Below, piece after piece: positions 19,400 through 27,267 of a DNA stretch of 64,000 nt. Positions within the stretch are counted from its first letter, which is position 1, and every line of letters starts with the position of its first letter. The notes beneath the pieces are model-generated. The model saw nothing but the letters and a program-made list of their open reading frames with translations, was not told the origin of the DNA and did not search any database. The stretch spans positions 620,001 to 684,000 of the forward strand of contig NZ_CP011504.1 in assembly GCF_001028665.1 (NCBI RefSeq), in the 5' to 3' direction. This DNA comes from Burkholderia pyrrocinia. GTDB taxonomy: Bacteria; Pseudomonadota; Gammaproteobacteria; Burkholderiales; Burkholderiaceae. The translations under genes and the position numbers were made by a program.

Positions 19400-19621
19400 T
19401 CAGGTGAGGTATGCGCCCGGCAGCAGCGTCGAGATCGACACGTCGAACGCGCGCGCGATCTTGTCGGCCGTGACGATCGACGCGATCGCCTCGCCGCGCT
19501 CGATCTCGCCGACATACGAGCGGTTCAGCCCCGCATGCTCGGCAAGCTGCTCCTGCGACCACGTGCGCGCTTCGCGCAGCCTGCGCACGTTGGCGCCGAA
19601 GTGATGAATGAGGTCGCTCAT
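19400..19621 (-). CDS. Small Cro/CI (XRE)-type HTH regulator
   Basis: 73 aa starting MSDLIHHFGANVRRLREA; the longer frame is a shadow of the acetyltransferase gene. The helix-turn-helix spans SQEQLAEHAGLNRSYVGEIERG (about residues 22-43), and the protein is little more than this domain. A near-perfect AGGAGG lies 5 nt before the ATG and overlaps the TAG stop of the upstream serine acetyltransferase gene. It sits between the metabolic genes and the encapsulin gene, so it is the best candidate for local control of the sulfur operon, perhaps through the shared 12-bp motif. Confidence 0.88.
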   Translation of the reverse strand: MSDLIHHFGANVRRLREARTWSQEQLAEHAGLNRSYVGEIERGEAIASIVTADKIARAFDVSISTLLPGAYLT

Positions 19622-19629
19622 CGCGCCTC

Positions 19630-20568
19630 CTAGGCGACCCGCGCCGCCGCGCGCGGCGCGGCGTTCGCTTCGCTGCGCAGCACGGCCTGCGTGACGTTCT
19701 CGCCGGCCGGCACGTCCTGCGTGAGCCACACGTTGCCGCCGATCACCGCGCCGCGCCCGATCGTCACGCGGCCGAGGATCGTCGCGCCCGCATAGATCAC
19801 CACGTCGTCCTCGACGATCGGATGGCGCGCGAGCCCTTTCTCCAGATTCCCGGCCGCATCGCGCGGGAAGCGCTTCGCGCCGAGCGTGACGGCCTGGTAC
19901 ACGCGTACGCGCTCGCCGATGATCGCGGTCTCGCCGATCACGACACCCGTGCCGTGATCGATGAAGAAGCCCGCGCCGATGCGCGCGCCCGGATGAATGT
20001 CGATGCCCGTTTCCGCATGCGCCTGCTCGGCGATGATCCGCGCGAGCAGCGGCAAACCGAGCCGGTACAGCTCATGCGCGAGCCGGTGGTGGATCATCGC
20101 GAGGATGCCCGGGTAGCACAGCAGCACCTCGTCGACGCTGCCCGCCGCCGGATCGCCGTGGAACGCGGCGAGCACGTCGCTGTCGAGCAGCCGGCGAATC
20201 TCGGGCAGCCGTGCGGCGAACGCCTGCACGGCCGTCGAAGCCACCCCGTCGACGTTGTCGATCGGCCCGTCGGCATTGCGCTGGCGCGCCGCGTAGCGCA
20301 ACTCGAGCGTGACCTGTGCGAGTAGCGCGTTCAGCGCCGCGTCGAGCGCATGGGCCACATGGAAGTTCTCGCTCTCCTGGCGCAGGTCGGGTGGCCCGAG
20401 CCGCATCGGAAACAGCACGCCCTTCAGCGCGCCGACGATCTGCGCGAGCGCCTCGCGCGCCGGCAGGTCGCGCCCGCCCGGTTCGAGCGAGCGACGCTGC
20501 TTCTCGCGCCATGCGCGGCGGACGGTCTGCAGCGATTGAACGATGTCGTCGATGTCGAATGCGGCCAT
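19630..20568 (-). CDS. Serine O-acetyltransferase (EpsC/CysE family)
   Basis: 312 aa. An alpha-helical N-terminal domain of about 170 residues precedes a left-handed beta-helix of hexapeptide repeats: TGIDIHPGARIGAGFFIDHGTG with the catalytic His, VVIGETAIIGERVRVYQ, and GATILGRVTIGRGAVIGGNVW. The length and the long helical domain match the EpsC subgroup that accompanies family 2A encapsulin loci. It makes O-acetylserine from serine and acetyl-CoA, the precursor of cysteine, which feeds the desulfurase. It lies 28 bp downstream of the rhodanese gene and 8 bp upstream of the XRE gene, clearly one operon. Confidence 0.92.
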   Translation of the reverse strand: MAAFDIDDIVQSLQTVRRAWREKQRRSLEPGGRDLPAREALAQIVGALKGVLFPMRLGPPDLRQESENFHVAHALDAALNALLAQVTLELRYAARQRNADGPIDNVDGVASTAVQAFAARLPEIRRLLDSDVLAAFHGDPAAGSVDEVLLCYPGILAMIHHRLAHELYRLGLPLLARIIAEQAHAETGIDIHPGARIGAGFFIDHGTGVVIGETAIIGERVRVYQAVTLGAKRFPRDAAGNLEKGLARHPIVEDDVVIYAGATILGRVTIGRGAVIGGNVWLTQDVPAGENVTQAVLRSEANAAPRAAARVA

Positions 20569-20596
20569 GCTGACTTCTCCCTGTATCGGCCGTGAA

Positions 20597-21067
20597 TCAG
20601 TCCTGCGCCCACGGCAGGCCGCGAAAGCGCCAGCCGTTGTGGGCGCCGCGATGCTGTCCTTCGTCGAGGTCGCCCTCGAACCCTTCGAGCACGTTGAATA
20701 CCCGCTTGAATCCGCCCTTCGTCGCGGCTTCGGCCGCCTGCGCGGACCGGTTGCCGCTGCGGCACAGGAGCAGCACCACCGCGTCCTTGCCGGTCTTCGC
20801 TTCCAGTTCGCGCACGAAGCGCGGGTTGCGCGTCAGGCTCGTGCCGGTCGCCCAAGGCACATGCAGCGACTCCGGCACGTGGCCGACGAACTTCCGTTCT
20901 TCGGCGGTGCGCACGTCCACCAGCAATGCGTCGCCGGCCGAGAACAGCGCCCACGCGGCTTCCGGCGCGACGCCGCCCGCGTAGGGCGTGCCGGCTGACG
21001 CGGCCGCCGCGCGAGCGTCTTCGAGCGCCTGCTGCGCAGCGGTTCGTTCTTCCAATGCAACCGTCAT
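20597..21067 (-). CDS. Rhodanese-domain sulfurtransferase
   Basis: 156 aa from the ATG at 21067, with GAGGAAG upstream; the extension to 21190 crosses the promoter and is rejected. A single rhodanese domain carries the active-site loop LLLCRSGNRSAQAA, with the sulfur-accepting Cys, and the DVRTAEERKFVGHVPES entry motif. The protein has no signal peptide. It is the first gene of the operon with the serine acetyltransferase and XRE genes, and likely accepts or delivers persulfide sulfur made by the encapsulated desulfurase. Confidence 0.92.
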   Translation of the reverse strand: MTVALEERTAAQQALEDARAAAASAGTPYAGGVAPEAAWALFSAGDALLVDVRTAEERKFVGHVPESLHVPWATGTSLTRNPRFVRELEAKTGKDAVVLLLCRSGNRSAQAAEAATKGGFKRVFNVLEGFEGDLDEGQHRGAHNGWRFRGLPWAQD

Positions 21068-21493
21068 GACACTTCCTCGTTTTCGCAGATTCGTATGATC
21101 AAAAACACCGGGAATGCGGCTGGTGCAGCTTGCGTGCTGTCTATAGCCGTCAGCGCCACTATGCGAGCGCGTATCTGGAAGCAGAACCAATAAAAATTCA
21201 TTTCCTAATCAGCGGCGCGAGGAATGCAATAGCAGAGGCGCGCTATCGGCGCGGGGTCGCTTGCGGTCGGGAAATGCGGGACGATGGCCGTTCGATGCCG
21301 CGCATCGAAGGGTTTTGAAAGGAGTGGCGGGAGACGATCAACGCGGCGTGTGGCGCGTTGTCATGGAATCCGAAATGGAGTGCATGCGTCGCTGCGCATG
21401 CCTGGATGATTCAAAGAAAGGCAACCGGCGAGCGACAGGCATCGGCGTGATGCCGAACGGCATCGCCGATGCACTCGCTTGCCCGTCAATCCA
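21068..21493. other. Intergenic region carrying the encapsulin-locus promoter
   Basis: About 426 bp between the rhodanese start and the end of an unrelated amidase gene. It contains the 12-bp motif at 21141 and, upstream of it on the minus strand, an A/T-rich stretch near 21185-21210 that could be an UP element or an activator site such as CysB. The part beyond 21250 shows no gene. Confidence 0.5.
21141..21152 (-). promoter_or_regulatory. Shared 12-bp motif upstream of rhodanese gene
   Basis: Minus-strand TGACGGCTATAG, 73 bp before the ATG at 21067, identical to the copy at 19351-19362. Both copies have the same orientation relative to their gene. Confidence 0.55.
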
Positions 21494-22894
21494 TCACTGC
21501 ACCGGATCGACCGGCGCGACCGGCACGCCACGCGCTTCGATGTCGCGCCCCGCGAGCAAACACAGATCCTCGCGATGATGCGCGGCGACCACCTGCACGC
21601 CGACCGGCACGCCGTTCACGAGCGCCGTCGTCACGGCCAGCCCCGGCAGCCCCATCGCGGGCAGCGCGCGCAGCGTGAGCTGCGCCTCCCACACACGCTC
21701 GAACCCGTCCGGCCCCTGCCGGTCGAGATCGTCGGGGAACGGCAGTTCCGACGACACGGGCAGCAGCACGACCGCATACTCGTCGAGAAACTGCCGCCAT
21801 TGCCGCGTCAGCGTAGTGCGCCGGACGAGCGCGCGGCTGATCACGTCGGCCGGCAGGTCGCGCACCTTGTCGCGCACGGCGGCGATCACCGCCGCCGCGC
21901 CCGGATCGCCGTCGTTCGCGGCCGCGTTCGACAACGCATCGAAACCGTCGCCAAGCCAAAGCTGCTCCTGAAGCAGCGCAGCCTCGCGCATCGGCGGCGT
22001 ATCGTCGATCTCGTCGACGGTCCAGCCCGCATCGACGAGCCGGCGCGCGGCATCGCGCAATGCGGCCTCGACTTCGGGCACGACCTGCAAGCCGCCCGGA
22101 CGCACGCACAGCGCCGCGCGCTTCGGCACTTCGCGCCCGTCGAACGGCACCTGCACGTGCCACGGATCGCGCGGGTCCGGCGCGGCGATCGCACGCAGCG
22201 CGAGCGCGAGATCGTCGATCGTGCGTGCGATCGGCCCCGCCGACGACATCAGTTGCGCGCCGATCGCACGCTCGGGCGACGATGCGTTGAACGCCGGCAC
22301 ACGCCCGAGCGACGGCCGGATCCCGTGCACGCCGCACGCATAGGCCGGGTAACGGACCGAGCCGCCGATGTCGGTGCCGAGTGCGAGCGGGCCGATCCCG
22401 GCGGCGACGGCCGCTGCCGCGCCGCCGCTCGACCCGCCCGGCGTCAGCGACGGATTGCGCGGATTGCGCGTGTGGCCGTGCACGAGATTCGACGTGAACC
22501 AGCGCAGCGCGAACGTCGGCGAATTGGTGCGGCCGAGCAGGATCGCGCCGGCCTTCCTGAGGTTGCCGACCACGGGGCTGTCGGCGCGCGCGATCAGGTT
22601 CTCCTGCAGGCGCGTGCCGTTGGTCGTCGCGAAATCCGCCTGGTCGACGTTGATCTTCACGGTCACGGGCACGCCCGCGAGCGGGCCGGGATCGTCGCCG
22701 CGTGCGATCGCGCGGTCGACTTCATCGGCCTGCCGCCGCACGTCGTCGGGCCGGTGTTCGATCACCGCGTTGATCGCCGGATTCACCGCGTCGAGACGAT
22801 CGAGCACGGCATCCGCCACTTCGCGCGCGGACACCTCGCGATGCCGCACGCGTTTCGCGAGTTCGCTTGCCGACAGTTGCCAGAGATGCGTCAT
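21494..22894 (-). CDS. Amidase-signature family amidase
   Basis: 466 aa starting MTHLWQLSASELA with AAGGAGAAGTG upstream. The Ser-cisSer-Lys triad is complete: Lys80 in GVPVTVKINVD, Ser155 in TPGGSSGGAA and nucleophile Ser179 in GTDIGGSVRYPA. These enzymes hydrolyse amides or aryl-acylamides, or act as GatA-like amidotransferases; no GatB or GatC partner is nearby, so a free amidase is likely. A secreted alpha/beta hydrolase gene lies 74 bp upstream on the same strand and may share its transcript. Substrate unknown. Confidence 0.9.
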   Translation of the reverse strand: MTHLWQLSASELAKRVRHREVSAREVADAVLDRLDAVNPAINAVIEHRPDDVRRQADEVDRAIARGDDPGPLAGVPVTVKINVDQADFATTNGTRLQENLIARADSPVVGNLRKAGAILLGRTNSPTFALRWFTSNLVHGHTRNPRNPSLTPGGSSGGAAAAVAAGIGPLALGTDIGGSVRYPAYACGVHGIRPSLGRVPAFNASSPERAIGAQLMSSAGPIARTIDDLALALRAIAAPDPRDPWHVQVPFDGREVPKRAALCVRPGGLQVVPEVEAALRDAARRLVDAGWTVDEIDDTPPMREAALLQEQLWLGDGFDALSNAAANDGDPGAAAVIAAVRDKVRDLPADVISRALVRRTTLTRQWRQFLDEYAVVLLPVSSELPFPDDLDRQGPDGFERVWEAQLTLRALPAMGLPGLAVTTALVNGVPVGVQVVAAHHREDLCLLAGRDIEARGVPVAPVDPVQ

Positions 22895-22968
22895 CACTTC
22901 TCCTTGAGGAAGGACATCACGATCACTCTCGGCGCCACGCTTCGACGAAGACGCGGCGCCGCATCCGC

Positions 22969-23760
22969 TCACTGCGCGTCGTGCTTCGCACGCTCCGCCG
23001 CTGCGATGATCGCATCGGCCACGGCCTTCGGCTGGCTCAGCATCGCGACATGGCTGCCGTTCACGCGCGCGACCGTCGCGCCGATCCGCTTCGCCATCGC
23101 TTCCTGCAGCTTCGGATCGATCATCCGGTCCTGCGTCGCGACGACGAACGTCGACGGCTTCGCGTGCCATGCGGCCTGCTCGACCTTCTCCGAGATGCAA
23201 CCGCCAAACCACGGCCCCTGGGTCGCCGCAACGATGCGCTGCTGCGCGGGCGGCAGGTCCGGTGCGAAATCCTGCGCGATCGCCTTGTCCGACAGCCGCG
23301 TGAAGCCGCCCGCGTCCTTGCGCAGTTCACCGGCCCATGCCGGTGCCGGCAGCCCTTGCGTGACGTCGGCGATCGACTGGCCGTTGTCGGGCGCGAACGC
23401 CGCGACGTAGACGAGCGACTTCACCTTGTCGTCGTTGCCCGCGTCGCTGATCACGACGCCGGCCCACGAATGGCCGACCAGCACGACCGGCCCCTTCTGC
23501 TCGTCGATCGTACGCTTCGTCGCGGCCGCATCGTCGGCGAGCGAGCTCAGCGGATTCTGCACCGACACCACATGCAGCCCGCGCGCCTCGAGCAGCGGAA
23601 TCACGCGGTTCCAGCTCGACCCGTCGGCGAACGCACCGTGCACGAGCACGACATTCGTGCCCTTCAGGTCGTCCTTCGGCGCGGCCTGCGCCGCGACCGC
23701 ACCGAACAGTCCGCCGATCACCGCGGCGGATACCAGAACCCGTTTCATCAAACCGGCCAT
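22969..23760 (-). CDS. Exported alpha/beta hydrolase (EstC-like)
   Basis: 263 aa from ATG 23760 with AAAGGAG at 7-nt spacing (a TTG two codons upstream is less likely). A signal peptide ends near AAQAA. The hydrolase core shows VVLVHGAFADGSSW (oxyanion hole), nucleophile elbow VGHSWAGVV, acid region VATQDRMIDP and catalytic His in NGSHVAML. This is the salicylate-esterase/hydroxynitrile-lyase-like branch. Probably a periplasmic esterase of unknown substrate. It precedes the amidase gene by 74 bp. Confidence 0.88.
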   Translation of the reverse strand: MAGLMKRVLVSAAVIGGLFGAVAAQAAPKDDLKGTNVVLVHGAFADGSSWNRVIPLLEARGLHVVSVQNPLSSLADDAAATKRTIDEQKGPVVLVGHSWAGVVISDAGNDDKVKSLVYVAAFAPDNGQSIADVTQGLPAPAWAGELRKDAGGFTRLSDKAIAQDFAPDLPPAQQRIVAATQGPWFGGCISEKVEQAAWHAKPSTFVVATQDRMIDPKLQEAMAKRIGATVARVNGSHVAMLSQPKAVADAIIAAAERAKHDAQ

Positions 23761-23845
23761 CGTCAATCTCCTTTCTCTGTTGTATCAATCACATGAAATG
23801 CTGCGGTAGCGGCCCGTGCCTGCCTGCGACAGGCGCGGCAACGGA

Positions 23846-24172
23846 TCACGAATGCGCGTACAGGTCGTCGATGGCGCGCTGCGACGCGCGCGCCTGTGCC
23901 GCGTCGCGATGGCTTGCCGGTGCCGACGCATCGGCCACGGTGTCGCCCTGCGACTTCGACGGGCCGTTCTGGTCGGAACGCGCGACCTGCTGCGCGGCGG
24001 CGACATCGTCCGGGTAATGCGGTTCGCTGCGGGCCGGGTTGTAGCCGGCCTGCTCGAGCCGGACGAGTTCGGCGCGCACGTCGGCACGCGTCAGGCCGTG
24101 GCCGGTATCGGCGAACGACAATGCGGGGATGGCGGCGAGGACGGCAACAGCGAGGATTCGGGCGGCTTTCAT
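23846..24172 (-). CDS. DUF4148 domain exported protein
   Basis: 108 aa with a signal peptide ending ALSFA, then LTRADVRAELVRLEQAGYNPARSEPHYPDDVAAA, the signature of DUF4148. The family consists of small periplasmic proteins abundant in Burkholderia with no established function. AAGGAGAACACT precedes the ATG. The rest is polar and probably disordered. It is followed by the alpha/beta hydrolase gene on the same strand after 85 bp, with no clear terminator between. Confidence 0.85.
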   Translation of the reverse strand: MKAARILAVAVLAAIPALSFADTGHGLTRADVRAELVRLEQAGYNPARSEPHYPDDVAAAQQVARSDQNGPSKSQGDTVADASAPASHRDAAQARASQRAIDDLYAHS

Positions 24173-24333
24173 GAGTGTTCTCCTTGACGGAAGTTGGGGT
24201 ATCGATCACTTGGCATCCGGTGCAAACGTCTGGCATCGAACGTTTCCTGCATGTCGACAGTAGAACCCGCCCACGTATCCGGCATGTTTCCGAAACCGGT
24301 GCTTTCTGCATGCCAGTTTTTCCGGAACGGCCG

Positions 24334-24359
24334 CAGATACAGTGCGATACAAACCCGCC
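24334..24359 (+). promoter_or_regulatory. 10-bp-period direct-repeat element, copy 1
   Basis: CAGATAC, five bases, GATACAAA, then CCCGCC. The two GATAC half-sites are one helical turn apart. A closely similar element, on the other strand, lies at 26176-26201 before the Tat-exported hydrolase gene. A response-regulator operator is possible. Confidence 0.4.
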
Positions 24360-24402
24360 TGCCGACGTGCTCTCCAACACACACGCGCCGTACACGCACC
24401 AC

Positions 24403-24434
24403 AAAAAAAAGGCGTGCCTCGCGCGGCACGCCTT
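24403..24434 (-). terminator. Intrinsic terminator of the hydrolase/P460 operon
   Basis: On the minus strand AAGGCGTGCC pairs with GGCACGCCTT around a 6-nt loop and is followed by eight T residues. It is 24 bp past the P460 stop at 24458. Confidence 0.9.
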
Positions 24435-24457
24435 TCCGTCAAGCCTGTTTCTTCACG

Positions 24458-24994
24458 TCACGGCGCAAGCCGCGTGAACACGTAATCGTGGTTCTTCACA
24501 CGTGCCTGGTGACACGCGAAGCACGTCTGATGCTGGCCGATATCGGCCGGCACGCCGTTGATGAAGCGCCCGAAACCCCAGCCGCCCGTCGACGCATAAC
24601 GACGCGAATCCTTCACCATCACCTGCACGGTCGTCGCCTGGCCCGGCACCGTCGCCGGCGCGAACTCGTCGGACTGCTTGCGCTTGTACGCGAGCTTCAC
24701 GAGGATCGTGCCGTCCGGAAACGGCAGCGTCGCCTGTTCGAGCGCACGCATCGCGACGGGGTTGCCGAGCACCACGCGCAGCTCGTCGAGCGGCGCGGCC
24801 TCTTCGGCCGGCGCAACCATTTCCCACTTCCGGTAGCCGGGCGGGATCGTCACGCCATAGATCGGCGACGCGGCCGGATTCGGTTGTTCCGCGAACGCGG
24901 CCGGGCCGCTGGCCGACAGCGAGCCGGCCAGCAGCGCGCCCGCGACGAGCGCGCGGCCCGTGCCGCGACGCAGGATGCCACCGCCCGCCCGCAT
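24458..24994 (-). CDS. Cytochrome P460-family c-type haem protein
   Basis: 178 aa with an Arg-rich N-terminus and hydrophobic signal segment (GRALVAGALLAGSLSASGPAA, cut about residue 36). One haem-binding CxxCH motif is present near the C-terminus (TCFACHQAR), and the GYRKWEMV and WGFGRF elements are those of the cytochrome P460 fold. P460 proteins oxidise hydroxylamine or, in the beta subgroup, act on NO or unknown substrates. The ATG overlaps the TGA of the upstream hydrolase gene (TGATG), so the two are translationally coupled. The Lys that crosslinks haem was not identified with confidence. Confidence 0.85.
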   Translation of the reverse strand: MRAGGGILRRGTGRALVAGALLAGSLSASGPAAFAEQPNPAASPIYGVTIPPGYRKWEMVAPAEEAAPLDELRVVLGNPVAMRALEQATLPFPDGTILVKLAYKRKQSDEFAPATVPGQATTVQVMVKDSRRYASTGGWGFGRFINGVPADIGQHQTCFACHQARVKNHDYVFTRLAP

Positions 24995-26037
24995 CACAGG
25001 TGCTCCACTTGCAGGATCGCGTCGGCGAACGCCTGCGGCGCTTCCTGCGGCAGGTTGTGGCCGATGCCGCCGGTAATCGTCCGGTGCTGGTACTTGCCCG
25101 TGAACTTCTTCGCGTAGGCGGCCGGTTCCGGATGCGGCGCGCCGTTCGCATCGCCTTCCATCGTGATCGTCGGCACGGTAATCGCCGGCCCGGCGGCGAG
25201 ACGCCGCTCGATGTCGTCGTATTGCGCTTCGCCCTTCGCAAGCCCGAGGCGCCAGCGATAGTTGTGAATCACGACGGCCACGTGGTCGGGGTTCTGGAAC
25301 GACGCAGCCGTGCGTGCATAGGTTTCGTCGGAGAACTGCCACTTCGGCGACGCGAGCTTCCAGATCAGCTTGTTGAACGCATCGCGGTTCGTCGCGTAGC
25401 CGAGTTCGCCGCGCTCGGTCGTGAAATAGAACTGATACCACCACTGCAGTTCCGCCTGCGGCGGCAGCGGCTTGCGGTTCGCCTCCTGGCTGCCGATCAG
25501 GTAGCCGCTCACCGACACCAGTGCCTTCACGCGCTGCGGCCACAGCGCCGCGACGATGTCGGCCGTGCGCGCGCCCCAATCGTAGCCGCCGAACACCGCG
25601 CGGTCGATCTTCAGCGCATCCATCAGCGCGACGATGTCGACGGCCGTCACCGCCTGCTGGCCGTTGCGCACCGTATCGGCCGAGCGGAACGTCGTCGACC
25701 CGTAGCCGCGCAGGTACGGCACGATCACGCGATAACCGGCCGCGACCAGCAGCGGCGCGACTTCGGCGTAGCTATAGATGTCGTACGGCCAGCCGTGCAG
25801 CAGGAACACGACGGGGCCCTTCTTCGGCCCGAGGTCCGCATACCCGACGTTGAGCACGCCCGCGTCGATCTGGTGGATCGTGCCCAGCGACGCAACGCCG
25901 GCCGCCCCCTTCGCAGCCGGTGCATCGGGCGCAGACTGCGCGCGCGCCAGGTTGCCGAACCCGAGGTCGGCGAGGCTCAGGCCCGCAAGCGCCGTACCCA
26001 GGATCAGGCGGCGGCGGGTGTTCACGGTATCAGGCAT
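24994..26037 (-). CDS. Tat-exported alpha/beta hydrolase with Asp nucleophile (epoxide hydrolase/dehalogenase type)
   Basis: 347 aa from ATG 26037 with GGAGAACGAG upstream. The N-terminus NTRRRLILGTALAGLSL is a twin-arginine signal. The hydrolase core has HGWPYD (oxyanion), nucleophile Asp in GGYDWGARTAD, two probable cap-domain Tyr, and the catalytic His in GGIGHNLPQEAP. The Asp nucleophile fits epoxide hydrolases or haloalkane dehalogenases, not esterases. It is coupled by TGATG to the P460 gene, suggesting a shared periplasmic pathway. An internally deleted epoxide hydrolase lies just upstream on the same strand. Confidence 0.88.
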   Translation of the reverse strand: MPDTVNTRRRLILGTALAGLSLADLGFGNLARAQSAPDAPAAKGAAGVASLGTIHQIDAGVLNVGYADLGPKKGPVVFLLHGWPYDIYSYAEVAPLLVAAGYRVIVPYLRGYGSTTFRSADTVRNGQQAVTAVDIVALMDALKIDRAVFGGYDWGARTADIVAALWPQRVKALVSVSGYLIGSQEANRKPLPPQAELQWWYQFYFTTERGELGYATNRDAFNKLIWKLASPKWQFSDETYARTAASFQNPDHVAVVIHNYRWRLGLAKGEAQYDDIERRLAAGPAITVPTITMEGDANGAPHPEPAAYAKKFTGKYQHRTITGGIGHNLPQEAPQAFADAILQVEHL

Positions 26038-26357
26038 GACTCGTTCTCCATTGTCGATCGCTAAGGAAGGGGCCCGCGGCACGTGCAGGCGCTCCGGTAT
26101 CGCCGTTCGCAGCGGCGGCGGATGACACCGCGCGGCCGTGTGAATCGCTTCACCGGTTTTATATCCGAACGATCCGGAGGCTTTGTATCCCAACGTATCT
26201 GTGTGCGAACACGACACACAGCGATTCAAAAATCGTGCGGGAAACGACGGTTTTCGGCGGGCCGCGCGGCTGATCGGCCCAGCTCGACACAGTCGACAGA
26301 ACGAAAACAAACGCGAGCCGCACGCAAGCCAGCCCGCGCCCGCCACTCGACCCGCGC
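26038..26357. other. Leader region upstream of the Tat-exported hydrolase
   Basis: 320 bp between the hydrolase start and the pseudogene stop. Its central part is A/T-richer than the surroundings and contains the direct-repeat element at 26176-26201 plus a further GGATATAAAACC some 20 bp downstream on the minus strand. No gene is seen. Confidence 0.5.
26176..26201 (-). promoter_or_regulatory. 10-bp-period direct-repeat element, copy 2
   Basis: Minus strand: CAGATAC, five bases, GATACAAA, then GCCTCC. It matches the element at 24334-24359 except in the spacer and two later bases, and is oriented toward the hydrolase gene at 26037. Confidence 0.4.
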
Positions 26358-27069
26358 TTACCCGCGCCGCAACGGCCGGAACCCGGCGCGTACTTCGCGG
26401 GCGAACAATTCCGGCTCCTCCCATGCCGCGAAATGCCCCCCCTTTTCGACTTCGTTGAAGTAGATCAGGTTGTGATAACTGCGCTCGGCCCAACTGCGCG
26501 GCGCCTGGTAGATCTCGCCCGGAAACACCGTGATCGCGGCCGGCAGCGAGATATCCACCGCGTTGAAGTTGTTCGAGTGATCCTCCCAGTAGATCTGCGC
26601 GGCCGACGTCGCGGTATTCGTCAGCCAGTACAGCGAAATGTCGTCGAGAATCTCGTCGCGCGGGATCGCGCGTTCGGGCACGTCGCCGCTGTACGTCCAC
26701 TGCGAGATCTTGTCGACCATCCACGCGGCCTGCCCGGACGGCGAATCGGCGAGCGCATAACCGACCGTCTGCGGACGCGTAACCATCATCGCCGAGTAGC
26801 CGCAGTTGTCGCGATAGAACGTCGCGAGCTTCTCGTACGCGGCCTTCTCCTTCGGCGACAGCGAAGCCGGCGCGGGCGAATCGGTCGCGAGCAGCGTCGC
26901 GATATCCGGCGGCACCGTCGCCGGCATGTGGAATGTGCGCGGTGAACGGGCGTATGCCGCTGCCGCCGGTCGCGGCATGCAGCGCGGTGGGTAGCATCGC
27001 CGATACCCCGGCCGCCACCGACGTGGCCAGCAGGTGGCGACGCATCGGGAAAAACGGTGTGGAAGACAT
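26358..27069 (-). pseudogene. Internally deleted epoxide hydrolase (EHN family) pseudogene
   Basis: From ATG 27069 (AGGAG upstream) one frame encodes a Tat-like signal (FFPMRRHLLATSVAAGVSAM) and the start of the mature enzyme (GSGIRPFTAHIP). At about 26930 the homology jumps frame to MPATVPPDIATLLA and continues as the C-terminal half of a microsomal-type epoxide hydrolase (AAWMVDKISQW, ISLYWLTNTATSA, GGHFAAWEEPELF). The segment between, which should hold the EHN domain and the Asp-nucleophile region, is missing. A deletion of roughly 200 codons with a frame change explains this. The product would be dead. Confidence 0.8.
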
Positions 27070-27267
27070 CGTCCGGCATCTCCTTTCCCGAAGTGGAAAG
27101 TGAACATGCCGCGCGCTGGATCGCGCCTTGGCTTTCAATCCGGCGCGCCCTGGTCACGCGGCGTCGCCAATTTGAAAGGTTCGAGGTATCGCGGATTTGT
27201 CTGATTTGTACGCGTTTGTATTTGCTGCGCGGCGAGCGGCCCGCGCCGCCGCTCGCCGATACGACGC

